From Melieria omissa (taxonomy: Eukaryota > Arthropoda > Insecta > Diptera > Ulidiidae), in the NCBI GenBank assembly GCA_963971225.1, contig OZ020269.1, positions 45,467,264 to 45,531,263 on the forward strand: a stretch of 64,000 nt of DNA. The letters run 5' to 3'. Below, piece by piece: positions 1 through 10,391 of this stretch. The position numbers and the translations under genes are program-made. Positions within the stretch are counted from its first letter, which is position 1, and each line of letters starts with the position of its first letter. The notes below the pieces were generated by a model. That model did no database searches. It was not told the origin of the DNA and saw only the letters and a program-made list of their open reading frames with translations.

Positions 1-1311
1 TGCTTGGCTGTCAATTCGCTGCTCCACTGGTTCTGCGGTATGGCGTCCATGTTAGAACCGCTTTTCTTACTTCCGCCGGGTGGACTGCTTTCGCAATTGA
101 CAACTGCTACAGCCTATCTACGCTCGCCAATGACCGCATCTTTTCCGACATATCTGGGTGTGTTCAGTGGATTGAGTATCCTGACTGGTATTTTGCCATT
201 TTTGGGTTCCACTAATGTACGTCCGATTATTATGTTGTCGTATCCTTGTTTTGGCGCTTCTACAACCCACAGCCGGCTTGTCCCATCGTCCTCTTCCACC
301 TTTGCCCACACAACCGCCTCGGAATTCGCTGGTATCTTCTGGTGTTGACACGAGACAACTTTCCTTACCGCCACGCTTCACTCAAAGCCAGTGTGCAGGG
401 GGAATTCAACATTGGCATACCTCAGCACATTTTCTTTCAGGTCCAGCGTAAAACCGTGCCTAATCATGAAATCGACGCCGATAATCACGTCGTCCATTAT
501 ATCCGCGACGATGAACTCATGTTCCAGGCTGCTGGTGCCGATAGCAATTGCTTTTGTTACTTTCCCTCTTACCGGCGCACGCTCGCCAGTCGCAGTTCTC
601 AGCTATATGCCATGCAGTGGTTCCCAGTTCTTCAGAAGCTTCCTTTTTATGATCGAATATGACGCTCCAGTATCCAGTGTCAACACGAACAACTTTCCGT
701 CTATCTTTCCGTCAAGCTACTGGGTTGTCGTTTCAGCTGTGAGACAAGGACGGTGGGGCAGCAGGTCGTGGGGATCAGCTCACGCCCCTTTGGGCTGACC
801 CGTTTTAGTTTAACGACTCGTCGTCCTCAGCCCTGCGCTTGTTGGCTGGGCCCCGATTGTCAGTATTTCTCGCTTCAGGCGATTGCGATCGAGAACGGGA
901 ACGCCTTTTTCGTTGACGGCAGTTTCGCGATATGTGACCTTGCTTGCCACATGTCCAGCAAACAACTTTAGAGGAGACCACCCGTGGCCTGCCCGGTGTC
1001 TCAGAGCTTATGGCCTGGACCGGAATGTCGTTGTCCGACTGAATTTGGCGTATTCTTGCAGGTGCATACCGGCTGCTCGCAATCCATGTCGCCTCATATG
1101 TCATCGCGCTGGTCACCGTTTCCTTAAATGTCGGCTTGCCCATCATCAACGCACTGCGACGTGTCTTCGGATCATGAAGACCTTCAATGAACGACTCAAT
1201 CTTCATCCTCTCAAGATCATCAGCACCGAATTTTGGGTAGCACAACTGTATGAGCCGCTCAATGTCTGCTGCATATGTCTGCAGCGCCGGGTAGAATTTG
1301 TGGTATCACAA
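1..1311 (-). pseudogene. Ty3/Gypsy gag-protease remnant, running off the left edge
   Basis: Read right to left, this is the gag end, protease and protease-RT linker of a Ty3/Gypsy retrotransposon. The gag segment (805-1311) has a capsid-like stretch with a YPKFG core, then one CCHC zinc knuckle (CWTCGKQGHISRNC) followed by an RS-rich tail. It binds element RNA in the virus-like particle. The protease active site LDTGAS is readable at about 660-677, and a stop follows about 20 codons later. The segment at 114-374 matches the usual linker before RT (IIGRTLV, IPVRILN). Pieces lie in different frames, so the copy is dead. RT, integrase and LTRs are not in the window. Family placement within Gypsy is uncertain. 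Confidence 0.75.
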
Positions 1312-1625
1312 CGGGCCCAGAGGCCTAAGTGTGTCTCATACAGAGGAAGCCGCCTAACCAACCATACCAAGCGAATTATACCAAATTTGTCGTACTTCAA
1401 AGTGCATGCCTAAAAGTATGCTTGGAAAACATTCGTGCAGAGAAAAGCATTCCTGTACAGTGCGGCACGGAATTTCTCATCGTATCAATACGTTAATTTT
1501 TATATACAACATATAGATATTTGCTGCAATGATTGGCAAAATTTTGTCTATGTTCATATTGTTTTGCACAAATATACCACAGTTAATTTTTGTCATCATA
1601 ATGGGCACTGCAGGAAGGCGTAAAA
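1312..1625. other. No gene seen
   Basis: AT-rich sequence between the Gypsy remnant and the 255-bp repeat. The first 100 bases may be further decayed gag sequence. I see no protein motif, RNA gene or terminal repeat here. Confidence 0.5.
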
Positions 1626-2075
1626 GCTGGGCGTGGTCAACATTATATAGCTTATATTTACCGCTATGAAACATAGAATCATTTAACATCAACATTAATT
1701 TTCAGACGTACCGTAGCTTTGTTTTGTTAGTTTAGTGGGCGCGGAAAGTGGGCGTGACCGATTATATTATAGCCTATGTTTGCGGCAATGACACGCTGAA
1801 TCGTTTGATACCCATAATGCTATGACAAACGTGCCATGGCTGACTTGTTATTATAGTGGACGTGGCGAAAAGGCATATCAGATGGGCGTGGTCAATCTTA
1901 TATATCCTATGTTAACATCAATGAAACACGGATCATTTGATATTAATACTGATTTACAGACATGTACCGTAGCTTCGTTTTGTTAGTTTTGTGGGCACAG
2001 AAAATGGGCGTAACCAATTATATTATAGTCTTTGTTTGCCGCAATAACACACTGAATCGTTTGATACCATAGATG
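1626..2075. repeat. Diverged 255-bp tandem repeat, about 1.8 units
   Basis: The segment starting at 1626 (GGGCGTGGTCAA) recurs from 1881 (GGGCGTGGTCAA) with the same order of landmarks: a CATTT/GATATT block, CGTACCGTAGC versus TGTACCGTAGC, TTTTGTTAGTTT, GTGGGCG, ATTATATTATAG, and CTGAATCGTTTGATACC. The offset is 255 bp. The copies differ by many substitutions, so the duplication is old. A weaker trace of a preceding unit is visible just before 1626. It has no coding capacity and could be a degenerate satellite or part of a Helitron/MITE family. Confidence 0.65.
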
Positions 2076-2177
2076 AATTTTGAATCGGTTCAGTGGTTTT
2101 TGCCTGATTGTGGCTCAAAAAAGCAACGTCACACTTGTTTTTATATAACAGTATAGATATGTATGTAACTGTAATAG

Positions 2178-2318
2178 GTATGAGCCACAAACTGGCAGTT
2201 GTGGTATAGATACGTCATCTGGGCTGTCCAGCTGCGGTGTTATTGAAATATCTGATGCGAAAATTGTTTACTTGAAATGCAATTTTTGCAGCGAACTTTC
2301 ACATTCAGCGTGTATACA
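2178..2318 (+). other. Short open stretch with a PHD-like cysteine pattern
   Basis: About 46 codons without a stop contain a C-x2-C, H, C pattern (KCNFC, LSHSAC) preceded by two further cysteines. Such PHD-like fingers occur in ORF1 proteins of some insect non-LTR elements. No start codon or continuing ORF is visible. It may be a remnant or chance. Nothing else is recognised between 2076 and 2454. Confidence 0.2.
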
Positions 2319-2454
2319 TATTTGATTTGGTAACATTTCGGGAACAGCAAACTCAAACGGGTTAATTCAAAACGAACTGACGTGAAACAAATTTTCAAAG
2401 CAATGTTTTAAGCATGCCTCTCCCTAGCTGGTTCACTTTATTTATTTATTTTAC

Positions 2455-2745
2455 TATGGGAAATACTCTAAGCTCCGGACTGGTTAAAAACTGTAGAGTG
2501 TCGATGAACATTCAATACTATACATTCAGTACTATAAAATTATAAAATTATAAGGTTTGATATAGAGGGTATCACCTCAGTTAGGTAAGTTCCAAGAAAC
2601 CCAGGAAAACAAACTGGCATAAATTCCAAGAAACCCTGAGTTTAAACTCAAACCTTTCTGGGATGGGGACACTATCAGGAACACAGTAGAATAGCACAAT
2701 TATTGATGCATACGAAAGTAGCTGTCCGATCAGCAAAGTACAGCA
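2455..2745 (+). pseudogene. LOA-type endonuclease fragment, same family as element A
   Basis: This plus-strand piece matches, with small indels, the reverse complement of about 38250-38570, the endonuclease end of element A. Shared landmarks include TATAAGGTTTGA, CCAGGAAAACAAACTGG, CCAAGAAACCCTGAGTTTAA and GCATACGAAAGTAGCTGTCC. It is therefore a second, oppositely oriented and 5'/3'-truncated copy of the A family about 36 kb away. It has several frameshifts and no coding capacity. Confidence 0.8.
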
Positions 2746-3214
2746 CATTCCGTTTAGCTGCCTATTCGCTTAGGTGCATTTTCTGCTTAGCTGCATGATT
2801 TGGCCAAAATACTACTTCGCAAACCGAATTTTCTTTGATTTTGCCTATTCCGCTTAACAGCCCTGTTTTTGAGCAAGTTTTCTTTGATTTGTATGAAAAA
2901 TACTTCGTTTATTATTATTATGAATTGTACATTCTCAGCCGTCGGTTGGAATTCACCTATTCCGGGTTATTACCAAGGAATTAGGTTCATCTACATATTT
3001 TACGTGGTTAGGTTAAGGAATGCTCGCGTTATGTTACATTTACTTAGAGTTACCGCTTTTTGTATTGTTTGGTGGATCGCTGGGTCTATAATTAATTCTT
3101 TAAGTGTGGGTATTAGGGAGTTGTGGAGTATTCCGGTTGCAGATATTATTATAGGTTTTATGTATGCTTTATGTTCCAATATTTGTTGTATTTCTTGTGT
3201 TAGGTCTATGTATT
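2746..3214. other. No gene recognised; AT-rich
   Basis: An AT-rich stretch with short CTTAGCTGC-like repeats near 2750-2850. A 134-codon open frame over 2869-3273 is low-complexity (Ile/Tyr-rich), overlaps a microsatellite and shows no domain, so I do not call it a gene. Part of it may be the 3' UTR side of element A. Confidence 0.45.
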
Positions 3215-3285
3215 TCTCAATTATTATTATTTTTATTATTACTATTATTAATATTATTATTGCTTATTATTAGTATTAGTGCATC
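3215..3285. repeat. (TTA)n-rich microsatellite, probable 3' tail of element A
   Basis: An imperfect ATT/TTA repeat. On the minus strand it reads (TAA)n and lies just downstream of the C-terminus of minus-strand element A. I-type and some LOA-type non-LTR elements end in TAA repeats rather than poly(A), so this is the likely 3' tail. The exact junction is not resolved. Confidence 0.5.
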
Positions 3286-4527
3286 GTGACCTAACGATCT
3301 ATTGTGCCCCCTTCATGGACTCACAGTTCATCTGTGAGCCCAACTACCGAGAGGAACTTTAGTATATCTCCTATACCTCTGGAGTCCCAGTTCGCACCTC
3401 TGACGAGGTATTCCCCTAGGTGCTTTTCCCGATCATGCATTCTCCTAGTATGTGCATTGCGGTTTCATTTTCCTGCGAACAGAACTTGCAATGTCCGTTT
3501 GCAAGCATTCCTAGTTTAGTTAGGTGATAATTCAACCTACAATGCCCTGTCATGATACCTGTAATGATTCTCAGGTTATTCTTTGATAAACTCATACATT
3601 CCTCGAATCTTTTCCTACTATATGACCCGATAATCGCTTTGGAATGTTCCAGACATTTGGAATGTTCTCGTCTTTCCTCGTTAGGATTGATAGTCCACAA
3701 AAAGGTTCTGGGCCGACGAATGGGGTTGAGGCGCTCCTTCTTGCCAGTTCGTCGGCTGCCTCGTTTCCTACTATACCTGCGTGGCCCGGAACCCAGAGGA
3801 CCCATACCTGATTGTGCAGGCCAAGCTCATTAAGCTTTTCAAGGCATTCCATCACCAGTTTCGAGGATACCTGGTATGAGCTCAGTGCCCTGATTGCCGC
3901 TTGGCTATCAGACAGGATCGCAATTCTCCGATTCCGGTAGTTCCTCGCCAAGTTGAAGTAAGCACAGCTTTCAATAGCGTATATTTCCGCTTGAAATATT
4001 ATTGTGTGCTTACCCGTGGGTTCCGAGTATCTAATCCTCGGTCCATATACACCAATCCCGGTACCTTCATCCGTAAGGGATCCATCAGTGTACCAGGTTA
4101 TGATGTACTGGTTTATCAGATACGTTTCTGATATCCCTACCCAGTTCCTTTTGTTACTAAGTTCAGTTTTGAATCTCTTGATAAAGCTGAACTTCGGTGT
4201 GATTGTGTCCCTCGGTATTGCTATCTCTGGAAACTGGCTCGTAAGAATGTTGAGCTTCTTACGGCCTAAGAATCCTCCAGCCCCGATATTGTTTTCAGTC
4301 ATCCGTAGGATAACCCTCTTCGTCTAGGTTTGTATGTATATGTGAAGAGGTGTAAGTTCAAGCAAGCAGAACCTCCATGGATGCTGTTGGACACGTTCTC
4401 ATTGCCCCAGTATTCTTGGAGTGCAACCCCAACTTTGACCTGCTATGGATCTGCAAGCCATGAAGACGGCCTTCCGTATCGTTTCTTCAATATGTCCTTT
4501 CCAGAGTAGTTTCTGATCTAGTATACG
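3286..4527 (-). pseudogene. Element A (LOA/I-type non-LTR), ORF2 3' part: RNase H and C-terminal zinc motif
   Basis: This is the C-terminal part of a non-LTR ORF2 protein. The RNase H domain is clear at 3592-4302: YTDGS, an E in FQAEIYAIE, SDSQAA, and WVPGHAG with GNEAADELARR, giving the D-E-D-D catalytic set. RNase H removes RNA from the cDNA hybrid during target-primed reverse transcription. A frame change near 3700 leads into 3416-3805, with the C-terminal ITGIMTGHC and C-x2-C...H...C motif typical of LOA/R1-group elements. Upstream, the RT thumb is interrupted at 4527 by BEL-1 and resumes at 13134. The LOA assignment rests on motif style only. The copy is broken. Confidence 0.85.
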
Positions 4528-5401
4528 TGTTTATGTAAGTAAATATCACTTCTGGTCGTATCACCAGAGTGTAAGCACAGTGCGAAAACAGTACTTGAAC
4601 TGTGTCGCCTTGGAGAGCAATGGTAGTTAAACACTGTGAAGTTGTGTTACCACTGTGTCTTTATTGATTATCGAACCCTTATTGATATTGACAATATTGC
4701 TTACATGCTAAAATATACATAAATACAAAACCCAAAATCCAAAATTGCATAAATGCACAATATGCTAAGAATAATAACAATAATAAGACCCAAAATACCA
4801 AAATTGCATAAATGCACAATATGCTAAGAAATAATAACAACAAGGTAAAAATTCCTAACTTGCATCAATATTGCAGCGGTCAATGTCTGCTTACATAAAC
4901 ACACAAACATCAAAATACCAAAATTGCATAAATGCACAATATGTGTCCAGAGACCTGTTCTCCAGAAAGTAGTATTTTATTGTTAACATTACTTACACCC
5001 GTATCTAAGTTGTAATACACTCATGTTCAAGATTAATATTCTTTCGCTCATATTTACTCTTATACTCATATCAATGCTAATTATGTTTTGGTTATATACA
5101 ATAACGTTCTGCCTCATTATATACTTGCTCACTTAGTCATTGGAAATGTACAGTTGCTTTCTTTGGTTTGTATACCTTTCATTTGCCCTACGGCCAAATA
5201 AAGAATTCATTCGTTGTCAACCATTTGATCGAATCGCATCGGCTTTTTTCATTAAACAATTTTTTGCTCGCAAGGTCGTGGGCGACAAAAACCCTTGTCG
5301 TCCCCTAACAATATGCTAAGAAATAATAACAACAAGGTAAAAATGCCTAACTTGCATCAATATTGCAGCGGTCAATGTTTGCTTATATAAACACACAAAC
5401 A
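4528..5401 (-). repeat. BEL-1 3' LTR (502 bp plus a 367-bp nested solo LTR)
   Basis: It begins TGTTTATG and ends AACACACAAACA, matching 12632-13133. After removing the nested insertion and its 5-bp target duplication, the length is exactly 502 bp, equal to the other LTR, with 8 substitutions by eye (about 1.6 percent). The element is flanked by the target duplication ATACG (4523-4527 and 13134-13138). The LTR holds internal tandem units built on ATTGCATAAATGCACAATATG. Because the coding strand is minus, this left copy is the 3' LTR. Confidence 0.93.
4944..5310 (+). mobile_element. Solo LTR (367 bp) nested in the BEL-1 LTR
   Basis: The sequence starts TGTCCAGAGACC, ends CCCCTAACA and is flanked by a perfect 5-bp duplication ATATG (4939-4943 and 5311-5315). 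It is absent from the partner LTR. A plus-strand AATAAA near 5195 fits a polyadenylation signal and suggests plus orientation. TG...CA ends, size and 5-bp target duplication fit a solo LTR left by LTR-LTR recombination, possibly of a BEL/Pao family. No internal coding region remains. Confidence 0.85.
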
Positions 5402-5420
5402 TCCTGCCCCCCGTTGAACG
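5402..5420 (-). promoter_or_regulatory. BEL-1 polypurine tract
   Basis: On the minus strand the 19 bases before the 3' LTR include ACGGGGGGCAGGA, a purine run at the position where plus-strand DNA synthesis is primed. Confidence 0.7.
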
Positions 5421-5429
5421 ACTGTTCAA

Positions 5430-7186
5430 CTATATATTGACAGTGAAGTCTGCTGTTGATAGTCTTCTAGGGGCTGGTTCCGGGGGTGTGGTTCCAGGTT
5501 TCTCATTTGTTGTCGTTGGTCGTCGTTTAGATTGCCAGTACCAAACTGCTAGCAATAGCAGAATAATTGTGCATATGAGAGCCACACTAGACAACGATAT
5601 GGTGATGCGGCTTTGTGACTTCAGATCGTATGGTAGCTCAGCTATTTTCAATGTGTTGAGCAACGTTTGCAGACTTGTTAGATTCTTCATGTGATCTGTG
5701 TAGTCTGTCGAACTGACGTTTGCGAATAGTTCTCTGATGTGCCTTGGTGATGAAAGTTGTGAAATGTTGCCGAAACTTGCAAATGTTGTTCGCAGACAAT
5801 TAAATAACGTTTGATGTCCAGTTATTGTCACCGTGTTGCTTTTTATTGTGCAGTCTGGTGCCAGAGTTATTATTCCAGCTCCCCTTAAAGTAAGCTGAGA
5901 GAAGTCGTGGTCACACACTGTGGTAAATCGCATAGAATCTGTTATAGCAAATAGCCACTGGTTTTTCTCTTCCAATTGTGCCAGGTAATAATTTGATTTA
6001 ATCTTTTCTAGTTTGCATGTCGGTGAAGTCTCGTTGACAAACAAATTTATTTCACAAGAGCATAGATGAGAACTTCTGTGATATAGAGCTTGGATGTTGG
6101 AACATAAGTATCTTCATGGTGCTGTAATTACGTATTGATTTAATTGATCTTGTCTCACAGGAACGTAGTGATCCATGTGTTTATTTGTCGCTAATGCTGT
6201 TGCACAGGGTTTAACCATTATCATGCTACCATTTATTGATGTCGGAATTGGAATTATTCTAAACATTTTTAATTGCTCTGGATTGACTAATGGAAGTGTA
6301 ATTTCGAAGACAGCGTGATGTTGGCTGATGCCTCCCCTGATCGTCATTAATTTATACAATTGTATGAGATTGCCATCGTCCAGGGGGAGCTCCAAGGACG
6401 ACGGTAGGTGAGCTCGTATTGTCCTTAATTCTGCTTTCAACTGGCTTGCAGACAATAACAATGTGTTCGTTTTGCCATGATGTGTGTCAGCTAATACATC
6501 GATGAGTGCATCTTGAATGCGTTGCAGATTCGCCGCCATTAAGGTGAGTTGTATCGTCATCATAAAAAAGGCTTGGTGTAGTTCAGCTCGTAGTCTTCAT
6601 TGCCTAGTTGGTTGAGGTTTTTAATGATTTCTGATAGCTGCGATTCGAGTTCGGAGGACCTCTTTTTGGTTTCGATGGTGTCTGCTCGTAATATATTTAT
6701 GGTTGAGTCAATAATCGATGTTTGATTTCGCAACAGGTTCGACAGGTGATTCTCATTGTTTTTAATTTCATTGATTGTCTGGGACATCTCCTTTGCATAC
6801 TCGCTGTCTAATACACCAAACAATGCACCTGCTACATTTCCAATCAACTTCATGGCGCCTCTTTTCACTCGTTTAGGAGACAGTAATATACCTTCCAACT
6901 GAAGGTTCTCAAGTGTGCCCTTAAAATGAGCGATTGTTTGGTTGCAGCTAACCTTATCTTGCATTTTGTTACATAAATCCTGTGCTATGTGCGTTCCATT
7001 AATTAACGACGATAATTCCGTTGCGAGTATTGCCAAATCGTAATACACTATAAAATTCCACTGGCTCGTTTCTATCTTGATTTCTCCCATGTCCTCAAAA
7101 TGGACACCTAATTCAGGTCTGAATCTTTTTATCTCTATTCGGGTTGCAGTGATTAGTGGTAGTATTAAGAGCGAAATAGTTGCCAT
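5430..7186 (-). pseudogene. env: BEL-1 env-like gene, broken
   Basis: Downstream of integrase, and in frame with pol at first, the protein gains a hydrophobic leader near 7186-7140, N-glycosylation motifs, a basic RVKR cleavage site and a following Gly/Ala-rich hydrophobic segment like a fusion peptide. A heptad-like stretch follows (SQTINEIKN...). The C-terminal part (5430-6044) ends in one transmembrane helix (about ALICTIILLLLAVWYW) and a short cytoplasmic tail. Env proteins of this kind act as membrane fusion glycoproteins; roo is the known Drosophila BEL/Pao element with env. The copy is broken by a frameshift near 6560 and an in-frame TGA at 6114-6116. Its exact start relative to pol is uncertain. 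Confidence 0.75.
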
Positions 7187-10100
7187 AAGTAGATAATTGG
7201 TGGACACTATTCGACGTTTCTTGGCCGGAACTTCGGTTGAGGTGCTTGGTTTTATTTCAATGTTCTGATTGTAAGGTGTAATATCGGTTGCCGGGGATTC
7301 GTCTGGTTTAGTGGGAAGCGGAGCAAGCCGATGTATGGATCGTCTAAAGACTCCTCTTGCTGTTTTCACGTCTACTACCCTCACGACGCCATCCTCTCCT
7401 GGATAAAGCTTGATGACCCTTCCGACTGGCCAAGTCATTACTGGGGTGTTGTCTTCTTTTATGATAACCATATCTCCTATGGTAATATTTTTTGCGTGAT
7501 TCTTCCATTTTGATCTGCATTGGAGTTCATTCAAGTATTCGTTGGACCACCTTCTCCAGAAGTTATGTTTGATTTGTGAAACTAATGCCCATCTTTGGAG
7601 TAATGTTGGTTTAGCAGGCCTTGCTTCGCTATCAACTGTTGAGGTTATTGCTTCGCCAATCAGGAAGTGTCCTGGTGTAAGGGCCGTCGGATCGTTAGGA
7701 CTGTCTGACATCGGTGTCAATGGTCGGGAATTTAGAATAGCTTCGACTTCAACCACGACTGTTTCTAGCTCGTCGTACGTCATCGATGCACCTGTCACAG
7801 TCCTTACTAGATGATGCTTCGCTGACTTCACTGCCGCCTCCCATAAGCCGCCAAAGTGAGGTGCTCGTGGAGGTATCATTTGGAATGTTATGCCTCTCTT
7901 GGTGCAACTTGAAGCTATTGATTCAACTGCTTCTTGGGAGTATACAGCTGCTGTTAGTTCATGGAGCTGATTTTTGGCGCCTATGAAGTTTGTAGCGTTG
8001 TCACAAATTATTGTCTGGCATTGACCGCGCCGACTGGTGAATCTTTTGATAGCTCCAATGAAGGCTTCGGTAGTTAGGTCGCTGACTAGTTCTAAGTGTA
8101 CCGCCTTAGTCGGAAAGCAACAAAACACTGCAATGTATGCCTTGGTGGGCCTCTTTCCTCTTACTTTGTAGTGAACCCAGAATGGTCCGCAAAAATCCAC
8201 CCCAGTGTTGATGAAGGGGCGTGCGGGTGTTACGCGCATTGTGGGCAGGTTACCCATTACCTGTGTGAGCAGTTTTGGTCTGGCCTTGCTGCAGATTATG
8301 CACTTTTGAACTGTCGATCTTGCCATTGATTTGCCCTTTATTGGCCAAAATTTTTGCCGTATCTGATACAAAAGTGTCTGGGGTCCCGAATGCATGTTTT
8401 GCCTGTGTGTTGCTTCAAAGATGAGCTTCGTCAGCTGGTCATTATAAGGAATAATCAGTTGATGTTTTGCGTCGTATGGAAGATTAGAGGCCTCCAGTCT
8501 TCCTCCAACTCTCATTAGGCCTTCGTTGTCCAGGAAAGGGGATAGGTTTGCTATGGATCTGTTCTTTTTAAGCTCTTTGTACCTTTTAAGGTCCTTAATT
8601 TCTTCAGAAAATTCAGCGTCTTGTATGGCTCGAATGATTGTTTTTAATGCTTCATTTAATTCTGTTGGTGTCAATGTTAAGTTGCGCTGGGGTGTTACCC
8701 GTCCCTTCCTGGTATGCCTTATGAACCGGTGTATGTAGCCCATGACTCGTTTGAGCCTTTCAAAGGAGTTTTTGTGGTTAATGCTGTAAACAAGTTCTAC
8801 AAGAGTGTCTTGATCCCTTACTAAGGTTGCTGAGACTGCAGTCTTGTTTCTTCGTTCGGGATCGGATACCACATCGACGGCTAACTCTGGTAGAAACCTC
8901 TGCGGCCAAATATCTTCTGATCCATGCAGAAAGACTGGGCCTGCGAACCAGATATTACAGGCTGACAATTGATCAGGTGGTAGGCCCCTTGATAGGATAT
9001 CAGCTGGATTGTCCTTGGTGTTCACATGGCGCCACTGAATGGGTCTCGTCAATTCTTGGATTGTCGCTACTCTATTTGCTACAAAGGTATGAAAACTGGA
9101 CGATGACGTATTAATCCATGAAAGAACAATTTGTGAGTCAGACCAAAAATAAATCTGACAACTCTTTAATTGTAGCTCTTCTCTTATGCGATTTGCCAAT
9201 TGCGCACCAATTACAGCAGCACATAGTTCTAGCCGAGGAAGTGTAACTCGTTTGAGTGGGGCCACTCTTGACTTAGCGCATAGGATTCTTACGTTGATTT
9301 GCCCATTTCGCAATACCGATCTTATGTATGCTGAGGCTCCATATGCCCTTTCCGAAGCATCTGTGAAAATATGGAGCTGAATGGCCTTAGCAACTTCCCC
9401 GTTGAACATGTGTCGTGGTATTTGCAGATTAGACAGGGATGATAGGTTGCTTCGAAATTCAGCCCACCTTTTGCATACTTCAGCTGGCAGTGGTTCGTCC
9501 CATCCTATATTTGAATTCCAAAGCTCTTGGATGAACATTTTTGCTGTCACGACGATTGGTGATAGGAGCCCAAGTGGATCAAATAATCGTGCCAGATCTG
9601 ATGTTACTGATCGCTTTGTGATCTTGTCAATTGGTGGAAGGTTGACTTTTATACAGAATTTGTCTGTGCTTGGCGCCCATGTTAAGCCAAGTGTTATGAT
9701 GGTTCCTGGATTATTATTTGCTAGATCTAGGTTGATCTCCTGGTCACTGTTCGGAATCCCTTGTAGTAGTCTTGAGTGATTTGCACACCACTTCCAAAGC
9801 TTCATGCCCGCAGCACCCAATATGTTTTTCAGTTGTTCTTGCATTTCTACAGCTGTAGTCAGATTGTCTGCACCACAAAGACCATCGTCTACATAAAAGT
9901 TATCTTGAAGCGCCTTGGCTCCTAATGGATGCAATTCTCTATTATTGTCCGCGATTACTCGTAGACATTTTGTTGCCAAATGTGGTGCCGCTCTAGTACC
10001 ATAAGTGACAGTATTTAGTTCATAGTACTTTATCGGCGAGTCTTGAGTTTCCCTCCAAATCACGAGCTGGTATTTCCTGTCATCAGGGTGTATGAGTATT

Positions 10101-10391
10101 TGGCATCCTGAACCTTAATAAAATGGACAGCAGATCATTTTGTATTGTAGGCCCTGTGTGCATTAAGTCGTTTAATGAGAGTCCGGATGAGGATTTGGCA
10201 GAGGCATCGAACACCACTCGCAGTTTGGTTGTGGTGCTGTCAGGTTTTAAGACACAATGATAAGGGATGACGTAGTTGGGGGTGGTAATTGATTCAATTC
10301 CTTTAATTTACTGTCCCTCGATAACCTTCGCTCTAATGCCAAGAATCGGTTAAAGGCCATTTGTTTGGAATCACCCAGTCGGGAGGTGTCT
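7187..10391 (-). pseudogene. pol: BEL-1 pol: RT (damaged), RNase H, integrase
   Basis: A long open frame (6560-10063) covers most of this. The RT motif YVDD lies at 9884-9895, RNase H shows FTDASERAYGA and FWSDSQ, and integrase shows the zinc-binding region (KCIICSKAR), then GVDFCGPF, CDNATNF and GGLWEAAVKS, supplying the DDE residues. The C-terminal region fits DUF5641. The N-terminal RT (10064-10391) is decayed: KLRVVFDAS and SLNDL are readable, but two internal deletions are evident. One of them removes the block with the first catalytic Asp (the usual ADI motif) just before the IHPDDRKYQL segment. This copy therefore could not encode an active RT. Pfam-type families expected: Peptidase_A17, RNase H, integrase core. 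Confidence 0.9.

Noticed and set aside
2869..3273. 134-codon plus-strand open frame
   Set aside because: Ile/Tyr/Met-rich translation of AT-rich DNA ending in a microsatellite; no domain and it may overlap the tail of element A.
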